A stretch of 64,000 nucleotides of DNA from Aurantiacibacter luteus (GTDB taxonomy: Bacteria; Pseudomonadota; Alphaproteobacteria; Sphingomonadales; Sphingomonadaceae), in the NCBI RefSeq assembly GCF_001010945.1, contig NZ_LBHB01000001.1, forward strand, positions 868,001-932,000. Direction: 5' to 3'. The notes beneath the pieces are model-generated. The model saw only the letters and a program-made list of their open reading frames with translations. It did not search any database and had not been told where the DNA came from. How positions within the stretch are numbered: position 1 is the stretch's first letter; every line of letters begins with the position of its first letter. Shown piece after piece: positions 30,301 to 38,082 of this stretch. Both the position numbers and the translations under genes were made by a program.

Positions 30301-30910
30301 TGGGGAGCTGTTGCTTCAGGTGCTGAACGAGGTCGGGGAACGCGGCGGTCACCTCGCGCGGCGCGAACTCTGCCTCCTCGCGGCCCGGAAAGGCGACGAC
30401 GTTGCTCGGCACGGCGATGGTGAAGAGCTGCTCCAGGTCGCGCGGCGGCAGCAGGATCAGCTGCACGCCCTCGCTGTGCCGTGCCAGCATGGTGAGGCTG
30501 ATGTCGCAGGCGCCCTTCTCCTGCCATTCGCCCTCCAGCGTCGCCATCCGGCCCGCGCTGATGAGGCGGCAGAGGCGGCCGTAGGCGGCGCGGTCCGTCG
30601 GATAGGCGAGGAAGGCGAGGCCCTCGACCGTCTCGATCCGGGTGCCGATGACGGGGCGCATCTTGAGCGTCTTGGCCTCGGTATGCACGCGCACCACGCC
30701 CGCCATCGAGTTCGCGTCCGCCACGCCGATGGCATCGTAGCCGAGCGCGCGCGCCGTCAGCACGAGGTCCACCGCGTCCGACGCGCCGCGCAGGAAGGTG
30801 AAGCAGGTGACGAGGCCAAGCTCGACGAAAGGCGCACGCGGCGGCGCGTCGATCGTGTCGGGGTCGAGCTCGATCGTGCGGCGCGGTTGGAGGAGGTCGT
30901 TTTCGGGCAT
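27329..30910 (-). CDS. dnaE2: Error-prone DNA polymerase DnaE2 (ImuC)
   Basis: DnaE2 is the mutagenic, damage-induced relative of the replicative polymerase III alpha subunit and works with ImuA and ImuB. The 1193-residue protein has an N-terminal PHP domain (about residues 28-250, FVELGLVTCFTFLRGAS), the polymerase core with catalytic Asp motif PDIDVDFEHERR near residue 435, a helix-hairpin-helix region, and an OB-fold near the C-terminus (GVCFITLEDETGVINLVVWPD). It ends PKSRDFH, typical of the family. It lies downstream of the UdgX gene, separated by an inverted repeat. Unlike many genomes, imuA-imuB is not adjacent but about 5.6 kb away. Confidence 0.95.
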   Translation of the reverse strand: MPENDLLQPRRTIELDPDTIDAPPRAPFVELGLVTCFTFLRGASDAVDLVLTARALGYDAIGVADANSMAGVVRVHTEAKTLKMRPVIGTRIETVEGLAFLAYPTDRAAYGRLCRLISAGRMATLEGEWQEKGACDISLTMLARHSEGVQLILLPPRDLEQLFTIAVPSNVVAFPGREEAEFAPREVTAAFPDLVQHLKQQLPTLRHLAASYLYQGNDIARIDRLDALARANGMRLLATNDVHYHAPDRRPLQDVMTAIRHKTTVAAAGHLLHANAERHLKSPEEMARLFARWPHAIAAARAVADACRFNLEELQYEYPEELYPDGMDPQEYLEVETFWGASDRYPLGIPDHILATLEKELALISKMGLARYFLTIKGIVDFARYEVDPPILCQGRGSAANSAVCYCLGITNVDPAHHQLLFDRFISEDRKEPPDIDVDFEHERREEVIQHIYKRYGRHRAGLCATVIHYRPRMAIREVGKAMGLTEDVTAALARTVWGGWGKEVSERHAAETGMDVTDPHLRRVLKLTEQMVGMPRHLSQHVGGFILTEGALTQTVPVGNGAMPDRSFIEWDKDDIEALGILKVDVLALGMLTCIRKCLNLLEDHHDRRLTLASVPREDPETYAMLRKGDSLGVFQVESRAQMNMLPRLRPRQFYDLVIQVAIVRPGPIQGDMVHPYLKRRRGAEQVQIPAPGPEHGPPDELSSILERTLGVPIFQEQAMKIALDAAKFSSKEANRLRKAMATFRSRGMVDELQDMMVERMVARGYDRDFAQRCFNQIRGFGEYGFPESHAASFAHLVYVSSWLKCHFPAAFGCALLNSQPMGFYAPAQIVRDAAEHGVEVLPADVNRSDWDCTLEVTGRADEADGEVSGRQDRHIALRLGLRQIDGLPEHIAARIVAARAEQGPYADVAELRDRARIGPAYVERLASADAFQSMDLTRRQALWDARSLVAAPDLPLFAHADERDEGAERRRAILPRMPLSEEVVADYQTTRLSLKAHPMAFLRASLADRGFVRACDLRARKFRSMVQVAGVVLIRQRPGSAKGVCFITLEDETGVINLVVWPDLKEKQRTVVMGARLMEVRGRVEYDDEVIHVIAQHMTDATRELHRLSDDLLRPVIARADHVNSPLGCGKANPRDDLRTGADDPHNRQKGGPVEPWQEPPPGNRECGFHGPEAGGHPRDVRIIPKSRDFH

Positions 30911-30922
30911 GGCGCAAACATC

Positions 30923-31013
30923 CCGCTCATCCTGAGCCTGTCGAAGGACTGCTTTGATTCCGGCGGTGCACCAGAAGTGAAGGACGACCCTTCGACAAGC
31001 TCAGGGTGAGCGG
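30923..31013. repeat. REP-like long inverted repeat between udgX and dnaE2
   Basis: The 26-base arm at 30923-30948 (CCGCTCATCCTGAGCCTGTC...) is the near-perfect complement of the arm at 30988-31013 (CCCTTCGACAAGCTCAGGGT...), with about 39 bases between. The sequence type CCTGAGCxTGTCGAAGG is a common interspersed repeat in alphaproteobacteria. It sits 12 bases upstream of the dnaE2 start and could form a large hairpin in the mRNA between the two genes. Confidence 0.8.
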
Positions 31014-31014
31014 A

Positions 31015-32466
31015 TCAGGGGGCCTCGGCCATCTGGTCGAGCCGTTCCTTCACCGCGGCAAGGTCGGCGGCGAAGAGGCGCTGCTGTTCCTCGCGCGCGG
31101 GGCCATCGAGGCGGAGCAGGTAGGAAGGGTGCGCCGTGACCCATAGCTCGCTGCCGTCATCGAGCGGGATCGGCTCGCCGCGGGCCTTGGCGATGCTGAC
31201 GGTCTTGCCGAGCAGCCCGCGCGCGGCGGACGCGCCCAGGGCCAGCACCAGCTTGGGCTTCACGATGGCGCGCTCGGCCTCCTGCCACCAACGGCAGGTG
31301 TCGATCTCCTTGGCGGTGGGCGACTGGTGCAGCCGCCGCTTGCCGCGCTGGACGTACTTGAAGTGCTTGACCGCGTTGGTGACGTAGGCGCGGCGGCGGT
31401 CGATCCCCGCCTCTTCCAACCCGGCGTCGAGCACTTGCCCGGCGGGGCCGACGAAGGGCCGCCCGGCAAGATCTTCCTGGTCGCCCGGCTGTTCGCCCAC
31501 GATCATGAGGACGGCGCCCAAGGGCCCCTCCCCCATCACCGCCTGGTTGTCGAGGCTGCCGATCGGGCACTGGCGGCAGGCGTGGATGGCCTTGTCGATG
31601 GCGTCCAGCGTCTCGGGCCGCTCGGCGAATTCCAGTTCTCCTGCCGCCACCATCGCGCTCTCCCGCCGCTGCGCGCCCGCCACCAGCTCGGGGATGAGCG
31701 CGGTCTCGGGCATGTTCTTCCAGTATTTCTTGGGCATTTCCTTGAGCATGGCCCCGATCTTCAAACGCGCGGGATTGAAGATGGATGCATAATACTTGCG
31801 CCACAGATCCTCCGCAGGATCGCCTTGCGGCGCGTCGCCGCGCTGGGCGGGCGGGCCTTCGCGCAGCACCTCGCCGTCCCAGTGCAGCGTGCCCGCCGGC
31901 GTCAGGATCGACCAGCGCATGGAGGCGAAGCGGCGCACGAAGAAGCCCGCCTCGCGCCGCAGGATGTGGTGGTCGGGCTCGAACCAGGCGACGTAGTGCT
32001 CGTGCGGCTGGCCCTCCTCGTCGCGCTCCTCGACCATGCGGAAGCGCACGAAGGCGTGCATCTTGTGCGCGTCGCGGCGCACGGCCTTGTCGAGCTCCTC
32101 GATCCGCCGCACGTCGGCGTCGGCCTTGTCCTCCATCATCCGCGGATTGGACTGCAGCCGCCACAGCAGGCGATAGAGCAGCGCGAAGCGGTCGGGGTCT
32201 GAATGCAGCGCCGCGTTACGGGCCAGGCTCAGGTATCGCTTGCTGGCGCGCACCGGGCGGTCCGGATCGTCGGGCACGGGCATGCGCCGCTCGCCGTGGC
32301 TGAACAGCGAGCCGGTGGCACCGGGCTCTACCCAAGCCACGCGGTCGGGCGGCACGTCGCACTGCACCAGCGCCCGCGCCCGTTCGCGCCAGAAGGCGAA
32401 GTCGTCCGGGTCCGGCAGGTTGACGACATAGTAGGTGCCGAGCTTGACGTGCTGGAGCGCGGTCAT
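31015..32466 (-). CDS. udgX: DUF4130-UdgX fusion: uracil-DNA glycosylase-like protein
   Basis: A 483-residue two-domain protein. The N-terminal half (about residues 1-260) is the DUF4130 type seen in radical-SAM-linked DNA metabolism proteins. The C-terminal half is a uracil-DNA glycosylase fold with GEQPGDQEDLAGRPFVGPAG near residue 325-344, and KRRLHQSP near 377, the UdgX-specific loop whose His makes a covalent bond to the abasic site after uracil removal. TAHPSYLLR is near the C-terminus. It starts ten bases after the radical SAM gene, its known genomic partner, and precedes dnaE2. It is probably SOS-induced through the LexA box at 33721. Confidence 0.9.
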   Translation of the reverse strand: MTALQHVKLGTYYVVNLPDPDDFAFWRERARALVQCDVPPDRVAWVEPGATGSLFSHGERRMPVPDDPDRPVRASKRYLSLARNAALHSDPDRFALLYRLLWRLQSNPRMMEDKADADVRRIEELDKAVRRDAHKMHAFVRFRMVEERDEEGQPHEHYVAWFEPDHHILRREAGFFVRRFASMRWSILTPAGTLHWDGEVLREGPPAQRGDAPQGDPAEDLWRKYYASIFNPARLKIGAMLKEMPKKYWKNMPETALIPELVAGAQRRESAMVAAGELEFAERPETLDAIDKAIHACRQCPIGSLDNQAVMGEGPLGAVLMIVGEQPGDQEDLAGRPFVGPAGQVLDAGLEEAGIDRRRAYVTNAVKHFKYVQRGKRRLHQSPTAKEIDTCRWWQEAERAIVKPKLVLALGASAARGLLGKTVSIAKARGEPIPLDDGSELWVTAHPSYLLRLDGPAREEQQRLFAADLAAVKERLDQMAEAP

Positions 32467-32476
32467 GCCCCGGTCC

Positions 32477-33718
32477 TCATGCTGCGAACAGTTCGAGCTG
32501 CTCCTGCCTGGGCGCGAGGAGCGCGCGCAGGTCCGCGCGGTCGGTCAGGGTCAGCGGGCGCCAGTCGGCGGCGATCAGGAACGGGCGCACGCGGCTGATC
32601 GAGACGGTCAGCTTGGCGACGTCCTCCAGTCGCAGCGTGCGGTGGCGGCGGCTGGCGAGAATCTGCGCGACCGCCTTGGTGCCCAGCCCCGGCACGCGCA
32701 GCAGCTGCTCGCGGCTGGCGCGGTTGACGTCGACCGGAAAGTGCTCGCGGAACTTCAGCGCCCAGGCAAGCTTGGGATCGATGTCGAGCGGCAGGTTGCC
32801 GTCCGCTTCAGTGGCCTGCATCACCTCGCGCGGGGCGAAGCCGTAGAAGCGCATCAGCCAGTCGGACTGGTAGAGTCGGTGCTCACGCATCAGCGGCGGG
32901 CGCTTCAGAGGCAGCACGGCGCTGGCATCGGGAATGGGCGAGAAAGCGCTGTAATAGACGCGGCGCAAGCGGAAGCGGTCGTAGAGGCGGCTGGCCTTGC
33001 CCACGATGTCCGCATCGCTCGCCGCGTCGGCCCCCACGATCATCTGCGTCGACTGGCCCGCGGGCGCGAAGCGCGGGGCGTGCTTGAAGCGCTTCTTCTC
33101 GTCCTTGGCCTGCTTCATCGCCATCTTCATGCCGCCCATCGCCCCCTCGATCTGCACCGCGTCCTTGTCGGGCGCGAGGCGGGTAAGGCCGGCATCGGTC
33201 GGCAGCTCGACGTTGATGGACACACGGTCGGCATAGAGCCCGGCCTGGTGCACCAGTTCCGGGTCGGCCTCGGGAATGGTCTTGAGGTGGATATAGCCCC
33301 TGAAGTCGTGTTCTTCGCGCAGGATGCGCGCGGTCTCGACCAGCAGCTCCATCGTGTGGTTGGAGCTCTTGATGATGCCGGAGGAGAGGAACAGCCCCTC
33401 GATGTAGTTGCGGCGATAGAAGGTCAGCGTCAGGTCCGCGACCTCCTGCGGCGTGAACCTCGCGCGGCGCACGTTCGAGCTCTTGCGGTTGATGCAGTAG
33501 TGGCAATCGAAAATGCAGTGGTTGGTCAGCAGGATCTTGAGCAGCGAGATGCACCGTCCGTCGGGCGCATAGGCGTGGCAGATGCCCATCCCCTCGGTCG
33601 AGCCGATGCCGCCCGATTTGCTGTTGCGCTTGGCCGTGCCGGACGACGCGCACGAGGCATCGTACTTCGCCGCGTCGGCGAGGATACCCAGCTTCTCAAT
33701 GATGTCGAGCGCGGCCAT
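32477..33718 (-). CDS. Radical SAM protein linked to uracil-DNA glycosylase
   Basis: A 413-residue protein of the putative DNA modification/repair radical SAM family (TIGR03916 type). The iron-sulfur cluster motif CIFDCHYC (CxxxCxxC) is near residues 68-75, preceded by GMGICHAYAPDGRCISLLKILLTNH-type sequence. The C-terminal 80 residues hold a helix-hairpin-helix element, RVPGLGTKAVAQILASRRHR, suggesting DNA contact. The reaction is unknown. The ATG at 33718 lies two bases from a perfect GTTC-N7-GTTC LexA box, and the UdgX gene follows directly. Confidence 0.9.
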   Translation of the reverse strand: MAALDIIEKLGILADAAKYDASCASSGTAKRNSKSGGIGSTEGMGICHAYAPDGRCISLLKILLTNHCIFDCHYCINRKSSNVRRARFTPQEVADLTLTFYRRNYIEGLFLSSGIIKSSNHTMELLVETARILREEHDFRGYIHLKTIPEADPELVHQAGLYADRVSINVELPTDAGLTRLAPDKDAVQIEGAMGGMKMAMKQAKDEKKRFKHAPRFAPAGQSTQMIVGADAASDADIVGKASRLYDRFRLRRVYYSAFSPIPDASAVLPLKRPPLMREHRLYQSDWLMRFYGFAPREVMQATEADGNLPLDIDPKLAWALKFREHFPVDVNRASREQLLRVPGLGTKAVAQILASRRHRTLRLEDVAKLTVSISRVRPFLIAADWRPLTLTDRADLRALLAPRQEQLELFAA

Positions 33719-33720
33719 AT

Positions 33721-33735
33721 GTTCCTTATATGTTC
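33721..33735 (-). promoter_or_regulatory. LexA box of the radical SAM-udgX-dnaE2 unit
   Basis: GTTC at 33721-33724, seven bases, GTTC at 33732-33735; on the coding (minus) strand this reads GAAC-ATATAAG-GAAC, the direct-repeat SOS box of alphaproteobacteria. It lies immediately upstream of the radical SAM start codon, where bound LexA would block transcription or its start. Confidence 0.8.
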
Positions 33736-33845
33736 GCCTGTTGGATTCGCAAGCGCAATCGGCGGAAGGCCCGTCCAACGTGCGGGAACGATTGCGCTTT
33801 TTTCGGCGTTAAGAATGTTAACTCCAACAACAGGAAAGATTTCCC

Positions 33846-34679
33846 ATGGCCTATCTGAAGACCCGCGACGGCACGCATCTGCGCTGGAAGGAGCTTGGCT
33901 CCGGTCGCCCCGTCATCCTCATCCACGGCTGGCCGCTCTCCGCGGATAGCTGGGACCCGGTAATGATGGCGCTGGCCGACAACGGCTACCGCGCCATCGC
34001 CTACGACCGCCGCGGCTTCGGCCATTCCGACCATGCCGCCAAGGGCTACGACTACGACACCTTTGCCGACGACCTCGCCGACGTGATGAAGGAAACCGGC
34101 GCCACCGACAACGTCGCGCTGGTCGGCTTCTCGATGGGTGGCGGCGAGATCGCCCGCTACATGTCGCGCCACGGCGGCCAGGGCGTGACGCAGGCGGTGC
34201 TGGTCAGTTCAGTCGTGCCTTACATGCTCAAGACCGACGACAACCCCGACGGCGTGCCGCAGTCCACCTTCGACGAAATGACCGAGGGCATGAAAACCGA
34301 CTACCGGCACTTCTTCACCGGCTTCTTCAAGGATTTCTACGGCGACGGCGTGCTGCGCGACAAGGTCACCGACGAGGAGAAGCACTGGGCCTGGATGACC
34401 ACGATGATGGCATCGAAGTACGCCACCATGAAGTCCGCCGAGGCGTTCGCCACCACCGACTTCCGCCCCGACCTGCCGAGCATCACGGTGCCCACCCTGG
34501 TGATCCACGGCACCAGCGACCAGACCGTTCCGATCGACGCCACCGGCCGCGCCGTGGCCGAACAGGTGCCGAGCGCCTCGATCATCGAGTACGACGGCGA
34601 GCCGCACGCGGTCTTCGCCACGCAGACCGAGCGGCTGTGCAATGACCTGCTGGCCTTCCTCGGCAAGACCGGCGGCTGA
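33846..34679 (+). CDS. Alpha/beta hydrolase (non-haem chloroperoxidase/esterase type)
   Basis: A 277-residue cytoplasmic alpha/beta hydrolase. The oxyanion motif HGWP is at residues 27-30, the nucleophile Ser96 lies in GFSMGGG, the acid is in VIHGTSDQTVPID near 227, and the catalytic His is in GEPHAVF near 255. The overall pattern resembles cofactor-free haloperoxidases and aryl esterases; the natural substrate is unknown. AACAACAGGAAAG precedes the ATG. It is divergent from the SOS operon, whose LexA box lies 111 bases upstream, and is followed by a strong terminator. Confidence 0.9.
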   Translation: MAYLKTRDGTHLRWKELGSGRPVILIHGWPLSADSWDPVMMALADNGYRAIAYDRRGFGHSDHAAKGYDYDTFADDLADVMKETGATDNVALVGFSMGGGEIARYMSRHGGQGVTQAVLVSSVVPYMLKTDDNPDGVPQSTFDEMTEGMKTDYRHFFTGFFKDFYGDGVLRDKVTDEEKHWAWMTTMMASKYATMKSAEAFATTDFRPDLPSITVPTLVIHGTSDQTVPIDATGRAVAEQVPSASIIEYDGEPHAVFATQTERLCNDLLAFLGKTGG

Positions 34680-34701
34680 TACCCACCTCGGTCATGGACA
34701 G

Positions 34702-34734
34702 GGGGCGCGGACCGGAGCGGTTCGCGCCCCTTTT
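34702..34734 (+). terminator. Rho-independent terminator after the hydrolase gene
   Basis: GGGGCGCGGACC pairs with GGTTCGCGCCCC (one G-T pair) around a five-base loop and is followed by TTTT. The tail continues CATGCGC, a sequence also found after the terminator at 39414. Confidence 0.88.
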
Positions 34735-34816
34735 CATGCGCAACGCGGTCTTAACCCTGCCCCGTAACCCGGTCTTCACCACGGCCCGCGCAGCGTTGCG
34801 GGAAAGGGGATACCTG

Positions 34817-35245
34817 ATGAAACTGTTCATGCGCGCCAAGCCCGATCCGCATCCCGAGCGCCGCGCCGCCGCGCGCGTGCGCGTGAACGCGCCCGCCAAG
34901 CTGCTGATGCCGAGCGGCGATCGTCCCGGCCATATCTTCGACGTGTCTACCGACGGCGCGCGCTTCATGACGCAAAGCCCGCCGCCCAAGGGCATGAGCG
35001 CGATTCTCGAGTGGGCCGATTACGAGGCCTATTGCATGGTCTCGTGGCAGCGACCAGGGATGTGCGGGGTGGAGTTCGACCGTCCGATCTCGCAGCAGGC
35101 GGTCGACCGGCTGGCGCGCGAATGCCCCGCGGGCCCGCGTTCGCTGATGAGCCTTCCCGACCTGCCGGACGACGACGATCCGCTCGCCGAACCGCGCGCG
35201 CCTGTCGCCAATCCCTACCCTCCGCGCCGCCGCTTCATGTGCTGA
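34817..35245 (+). CDS. PilZ domain protein
   Basis: A 142-residue protein with a single PilZ domain. Both cyclic-di-GMP binding motifs are present: RRAAAR (RxxxR) near residues 16-21 and DVSTDG (DxSxxG) near residue 42-47, so ligand binding is likely. The C-terminal 40 residues are Pro/Asp-rich and probably disordered. AAGGGGA seven bases upstream supports the ATG at 34817. No partner system lies beside it. The 164 bases that follow, before the TerC gene, hold nothing I can identify. Confidence 0.82.
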   Translation: MKLFMRAKPDPHPERRAAARVRVNAPAKLLMPSGDRPGHIFDVSTDGARFMTQSPPPKGMSAILEWADYEAYCMVSWQRPGMCGVEFDRPISQQAVDRLARECPAGPRSLMSLPDLPDDDDPLAEPRAPVANPYPPRRRFMC

Positions 35246-35409
35246 GGGAGGGCACGCGCCCACTTTCCATGTCGCCCGCCATCGGCTAGGCGAGCCCCGC
35301 GTACCGGGCCCCTCTGGCGAGCCGCAAGGCTCGTGATGTCGGACGCTGCACAGGGGGCGGCGCGTTCGTTCCCCGCGCACTGGCAAAACCTTTCAGTGGG
35401 AACACCCAG

Positions 35410-36249
35410 ATGGACATCCTCGCCCTCCTCTCCGACCCCGCCGCCTGGCTGGCGCTGGGCACGCTGATCATGCTCGAGGTGATCCTCGGCGTGGACAATC
35501 TCATCTTCATCGCCATCCTGTCGAACAAGCTGCCCGTACACCTGCAATCGAAGGCACGGCGCATCGGCCTTTCGCTCGCTCTGATCATGCGGATCGGCCT
35601 GCTGATGCTGATCGGCTGGATCGTCACCTTGCAGACGCCGCTGTTCGACCTTGGCCTGGTGGGCGCGCTCAACGAATATGGCGAGCCGAGCTTCGAGACC
35701 GCCTTCTCGGGCCGCGACCTCATCCTGCTGGCGGGCGGTCTGTTCCTGCTGTGGAAGGCGACCAAGGAAATCCACCACTCGATGGAGCCGCTCGACAACT
35801 CGGGCGACCTGCTCGACAAGACGCCCGACGCGGGCGAGACGCCTGACACGACTTCGGGCATGGCCGCTGTCGCCAAGGCGAGCTTCGGCGCGGTCATCGC
35901 GCAGATCATCGCCATCGACCTCGTGTTCTCGGTCGATTCGATCCTCACCGCCGTGGGCATGACCGACGAGGTGCCGATCATGGTCGCCGCCGTCGTCATC
36001 ACCGTAGGCGTGATGATGGTCGCCGCAGACCCGCTCTCGCGCTTCATCGAGAAAAATCCGACGCTGGTGATGCTGGCGCTGGCCTTCCTGGTGATGATCG
36101 GCCTGGTGCTGATCGCCGACGGCCTCGGCTTCCACGTGCCCAAGGGCTACATCTACGTGGCGATGGGCTTCTCGGTCGGCGTGGAGCTGCTCAACATGGT
36201 CCAGCGCAACAAGCGGCTGAAGAAGGCAGCGGCGGCGGAGGCGGTCTAG
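35410..36249 (+). CDS. TerC family integral membrane protein
   Basis: A 279-residue membrane protein with about seven to eight helices. The family's acidic motifs lie within helices: EVILGVDNLIF (about residues 22-32) and AIDLVFSVDSILTAVGMTD (about 176-194), Asp residues thought to bind metal ions. TerC proteins act in manganese or other metal export and in tellurite resistance contexts; the role here is unproven. A large hairpin terminator follows. A distant relative of the fold, the DUF475 protein, is at 43568. Confidence 0.88.
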   Translation: MDILALLSDPAAWLALGTLIMLEVILGVDNLIFIAILSNKLPVHLQSKARRIGLSLALIMRIGLLMLIGWIVTLQTPLFDLGLVGALNEYGEPSFETAFSGRDLILLAGGLFLLWKATKEIHHSMEPLDNSGDLLDKTPDAGETPDTTSGMAAVAKASFGAVIAQIIAIDLVFSVDSILTAVGMTDEVPIMVAAVVITVGVMMVAADPLSRFIEKNPTLVMLALAFLVMIGLVLIADGLGFHVPKGYIYVAMGFSVGVELLNMVQRNKRLKKAAAAEAV

Positions 36250-36259
36250 CCTCTAGCTC

Positions 36260-36292
36260 GGTGCCGGGCCCCACGCTTCGGGGTCCGGCACC
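36260..36292 (+). terminator. Hairpin terminator after the TerC gene
   Basis: GGTGCCGGGCCCC at 36260-36272 pairs with GGGGTCCGGCACC at 36280-36292 (13 bp, one G-T pair). A T-run is lacking. It lies 10 bases after the TerC stop. Confidence 0.6.
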
Positions 36293-36336
36293 GCGAGGGC
36301 CTTTCCTACAGGCAGTCCTTCCGGGCAGCGGCGCGA

Positions 36337-36413
36337 GATGTTTTCCGCGACCGCCGAGCCCGATGTTTTCCGCCCCCGCCCGCGGAATTGTCAATTTCGC
36401 GCGGGCGCGTTTT
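36337..36413. repeat. Direct repeat and hairpin between terC and imuB
   Basis: GATGTTTTCCGC occurs at 36337-36348 and again at 36362-36373. Just after it GCCCGCG (36378-36384) pairs with CGCGGGC (36400-36406) and a TTTT follows at 36410. The stretch lies between two convergent genes and contains no credible ORF; the hairpin may be a second terminator. Confidence 0.4.
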
Positions 36414-36480
36414 CGGCCGATTTCCGCGGTTTGTCGTGCGGGACGCGGGTGACAGTGTCAACTTCGCCGCCCCTCGCGAA

Positions 36481-38082
36481 TCAGGCGAACAGCCCCTGCA
36501 AATACCACTCCGGCATTCCCCCGCGCCCGTCGGTGGCGAGGCCGTTGCGGTAGATCCAGTAGCGGCGGCCGGCCTCGTCCTCGATGCGGTAGTAGTCGCG
36601 CAGGCGCGTGCGGCCGTTCTCGCGCCACCATTCGGGCGCGATGCGTTCGGGGCCTTCGACGCGGGCGACCTCGAACACCTCGCCCCGCCAGCGGAAGCGG
36701 CGCGGCTCGCCGTCGGGGCTGGCGTAAAGCACGGCGATGGGCTCGGCGCGGTCGAGCAGCTTGGCCGGGCGCTGGTGGAAGGCGAGCTGGTGCTGGTGCG
36801 CGGGCTCGGCCTCGAGCGGCGGCTGCCACCCTTGCGCGCGCTCTGGCAGGTGACTGGCCTTCAGCACCGGGCGGCGCACGGCCTTGGCGCCGAGGCGGAC
36901 GGTGAGCCGGTCCATGCAGGCCGCGAGGCTGGTGCCGTGGCCCTCCGCCGCCGCCTCGATATCGGCCTGCGCCAACGCCAGCGGCTCGGCCCAGCTGGCG
37001 CGCAGGCGCAGCATCTCGATGCCGAAGCCCGCGTCCACGTCGTCCAGCCTGGCGGCGAAGAGGCGGGTGATGTGGGCCGCCTCGCGCGTGGCGGCGGCGA
37101 GTTCGAGCTGGCGCCAGACCACCTCGCCGTCCACCCGCCACATGCCCAGTTGCAGCCGCCGCGCGCCCTCGCCCCGCCCCTCCAGCGTGCGCGCCATGTC
37201 GTCGGCGAGGTCGCTCACCACCTGGTCGAGCAGTTCGCGGTGGCGGATCGGCTCGAGCAGACGGCGCTGGACGATGGGCATGGTCATGGGCACGACCGGC
37301 AGCAGCGGTTCGGGCACGCGGCCGGTCAGCTGGTCCATGCGCACGAGCGGGTTGGCGGCGGGCGACTTGCGGTTGCGGAAGCGGCGGTGGAGCGAATCGC
37401 GGCCTCTCGTATCGCCGCTCATGCCGGAAAGGTCGCCGAGCTGCTTCAGGCCGAGGCGGCGCAGCACCAGCAGCACGTCGGCATCGAGACGCAGCGCGGC
37501 GACCGGCAGCCCGGCGAGGCGCTCGGCGACATCCTCGTCCGGGCCGATGACGGTGCCTGGTGCGGCATAGTGCGCCAGCGCCCAGGCCGCGCCGGCGGTG
37601 GGGGCGATGCCGGCCGAAACGGTCAGCCCGCGCGCGGCGCAGCACTTGGCAACGTCGGCCAGAAGCCGCGCTTCCCCACCGAACAGGTGAGCGACGGCGG
37701 ATACGTCCACCAGCACGCCGTCGGGCGCGTCCATCGCGCTCCACGGGCCCCAGCGCAGGCTCCACACGGCGAAGCGTTCGAGGAAGGCGAGGTCGCCCGC
37801 CGGGTCGCTGGGGTGGACGGCGATCTGCGGGCACAGCGTGCGCGCGTCGGCCAGCATCATGCCGCGCGCCGCCCCGTGCGCGCGGGCGAGCGCGTTCGCC
37901 GCCTCGATCCGCGGGCCATGCGCGGTTTCCGCGATCAGCACCAGCGGCTGGGCGTCCGCGCCCTCCCCGGCGCCGCAGCCTTCAGAGTGTCGCCAGCGAT
38001 CGAGCATCAGCTCCCGGCACCAGATCGCCATGATCCGTCGTGCCGGTTGCGGGACGCTCGGCGGCGAGGATGTCGTCCTCAT
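36481..38082 (-). CDS. imuB: ImuB, Y-family polymerase-like mutasome scaffold
   Basis: A 533-residue Y-family-like protein (RRIMAIWCREL at the start, palm and little-finger regions following). ImuB is a non-catalytic bridge that binds the sliding clamp, ImuA and DnaE2; where an active polymerase has its acidic residues this protein reads LVDVSAVAHLFGG, so loss of activity is plausible. The C-terminal part (ERIAPEWWRENGRTRLRDYYRIEDEAG, split by short loops) is the DUF6504-type tail common in ImuB. The ATG at 38082 overlaps imuA by 101 bases; an ATG at 38031 is a possible shorter start. It follows a LexA-box promoter through imuA. Confidence 0.9.
   Translation of the reverse strand: MRTTSSPPSVPQPARRIMAIWCRELMLDRWRHSEGCGAGEGADAQPLVLIAETAHGPRIEAANALARAHGAARGMMLADARTLCPQIAVHPSDPAGDLAFLERFAVWSLRWGPWSAMDAPDGVLVDVSAVAHLFGGEARLLADVAKCCAARGLTVSAGIAPTAGAAWALAHYAAPGTVIGPDEDVAERLAGLPVAALRLDADVLLVLRRLGLKQLGDLSGMSGDTRGRDSLHRRFRNRKSPAANPLVRMDQLTGRVPEPLLPVVPMTMPIVQRRLLEPIRHRELLDQVVSDLADDMARTLEGRGEGARRLQLGMWRVDGEVVWRQLELAAATREAAHITRLFAARLDDVDAGFGIEMLRLRASWAEPLALAQADIEAAAEGHGTSLAACMDRLTVRLGAKAVRRPVLKASHLPERAQGWQPPLEAEPAHQHQLAFHQRPAKLLDRAEPIAVLYASPDGEPRRFRWRGEVFEVARVEGPERIAPEWWRENGRTRLRDYYRIEDEAGRRYWIYRNGLATDGRGGMPEWYLQGLFA

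Noticed and set aside
28487-31009. An 840-codon open frame on the plus strand opposite dnaE2
   Set aside because: It is the mirror of the dnaE2 codon pattern in GC-rich DNA; it has no recognisable domain, and the minus-strand product is a clear DnaE2.
30911-31014. A LexA box directly upstream of dnaE2
   Set aside because: No GTTC-N7-GTTC or GAAC-N7-GAAC occurs there; SOS control of dnaE2 is inferred through the upstream box at 33721 only.
35246-35409. A yybP-ykoY-type manganese riboswitch upstream of the TerC gene
   Set aside because: TerC genes often carry one, and CCTCTGGCGAG looked suggestive, but the conserved GGGGAGTA element and the paired core could not be found.
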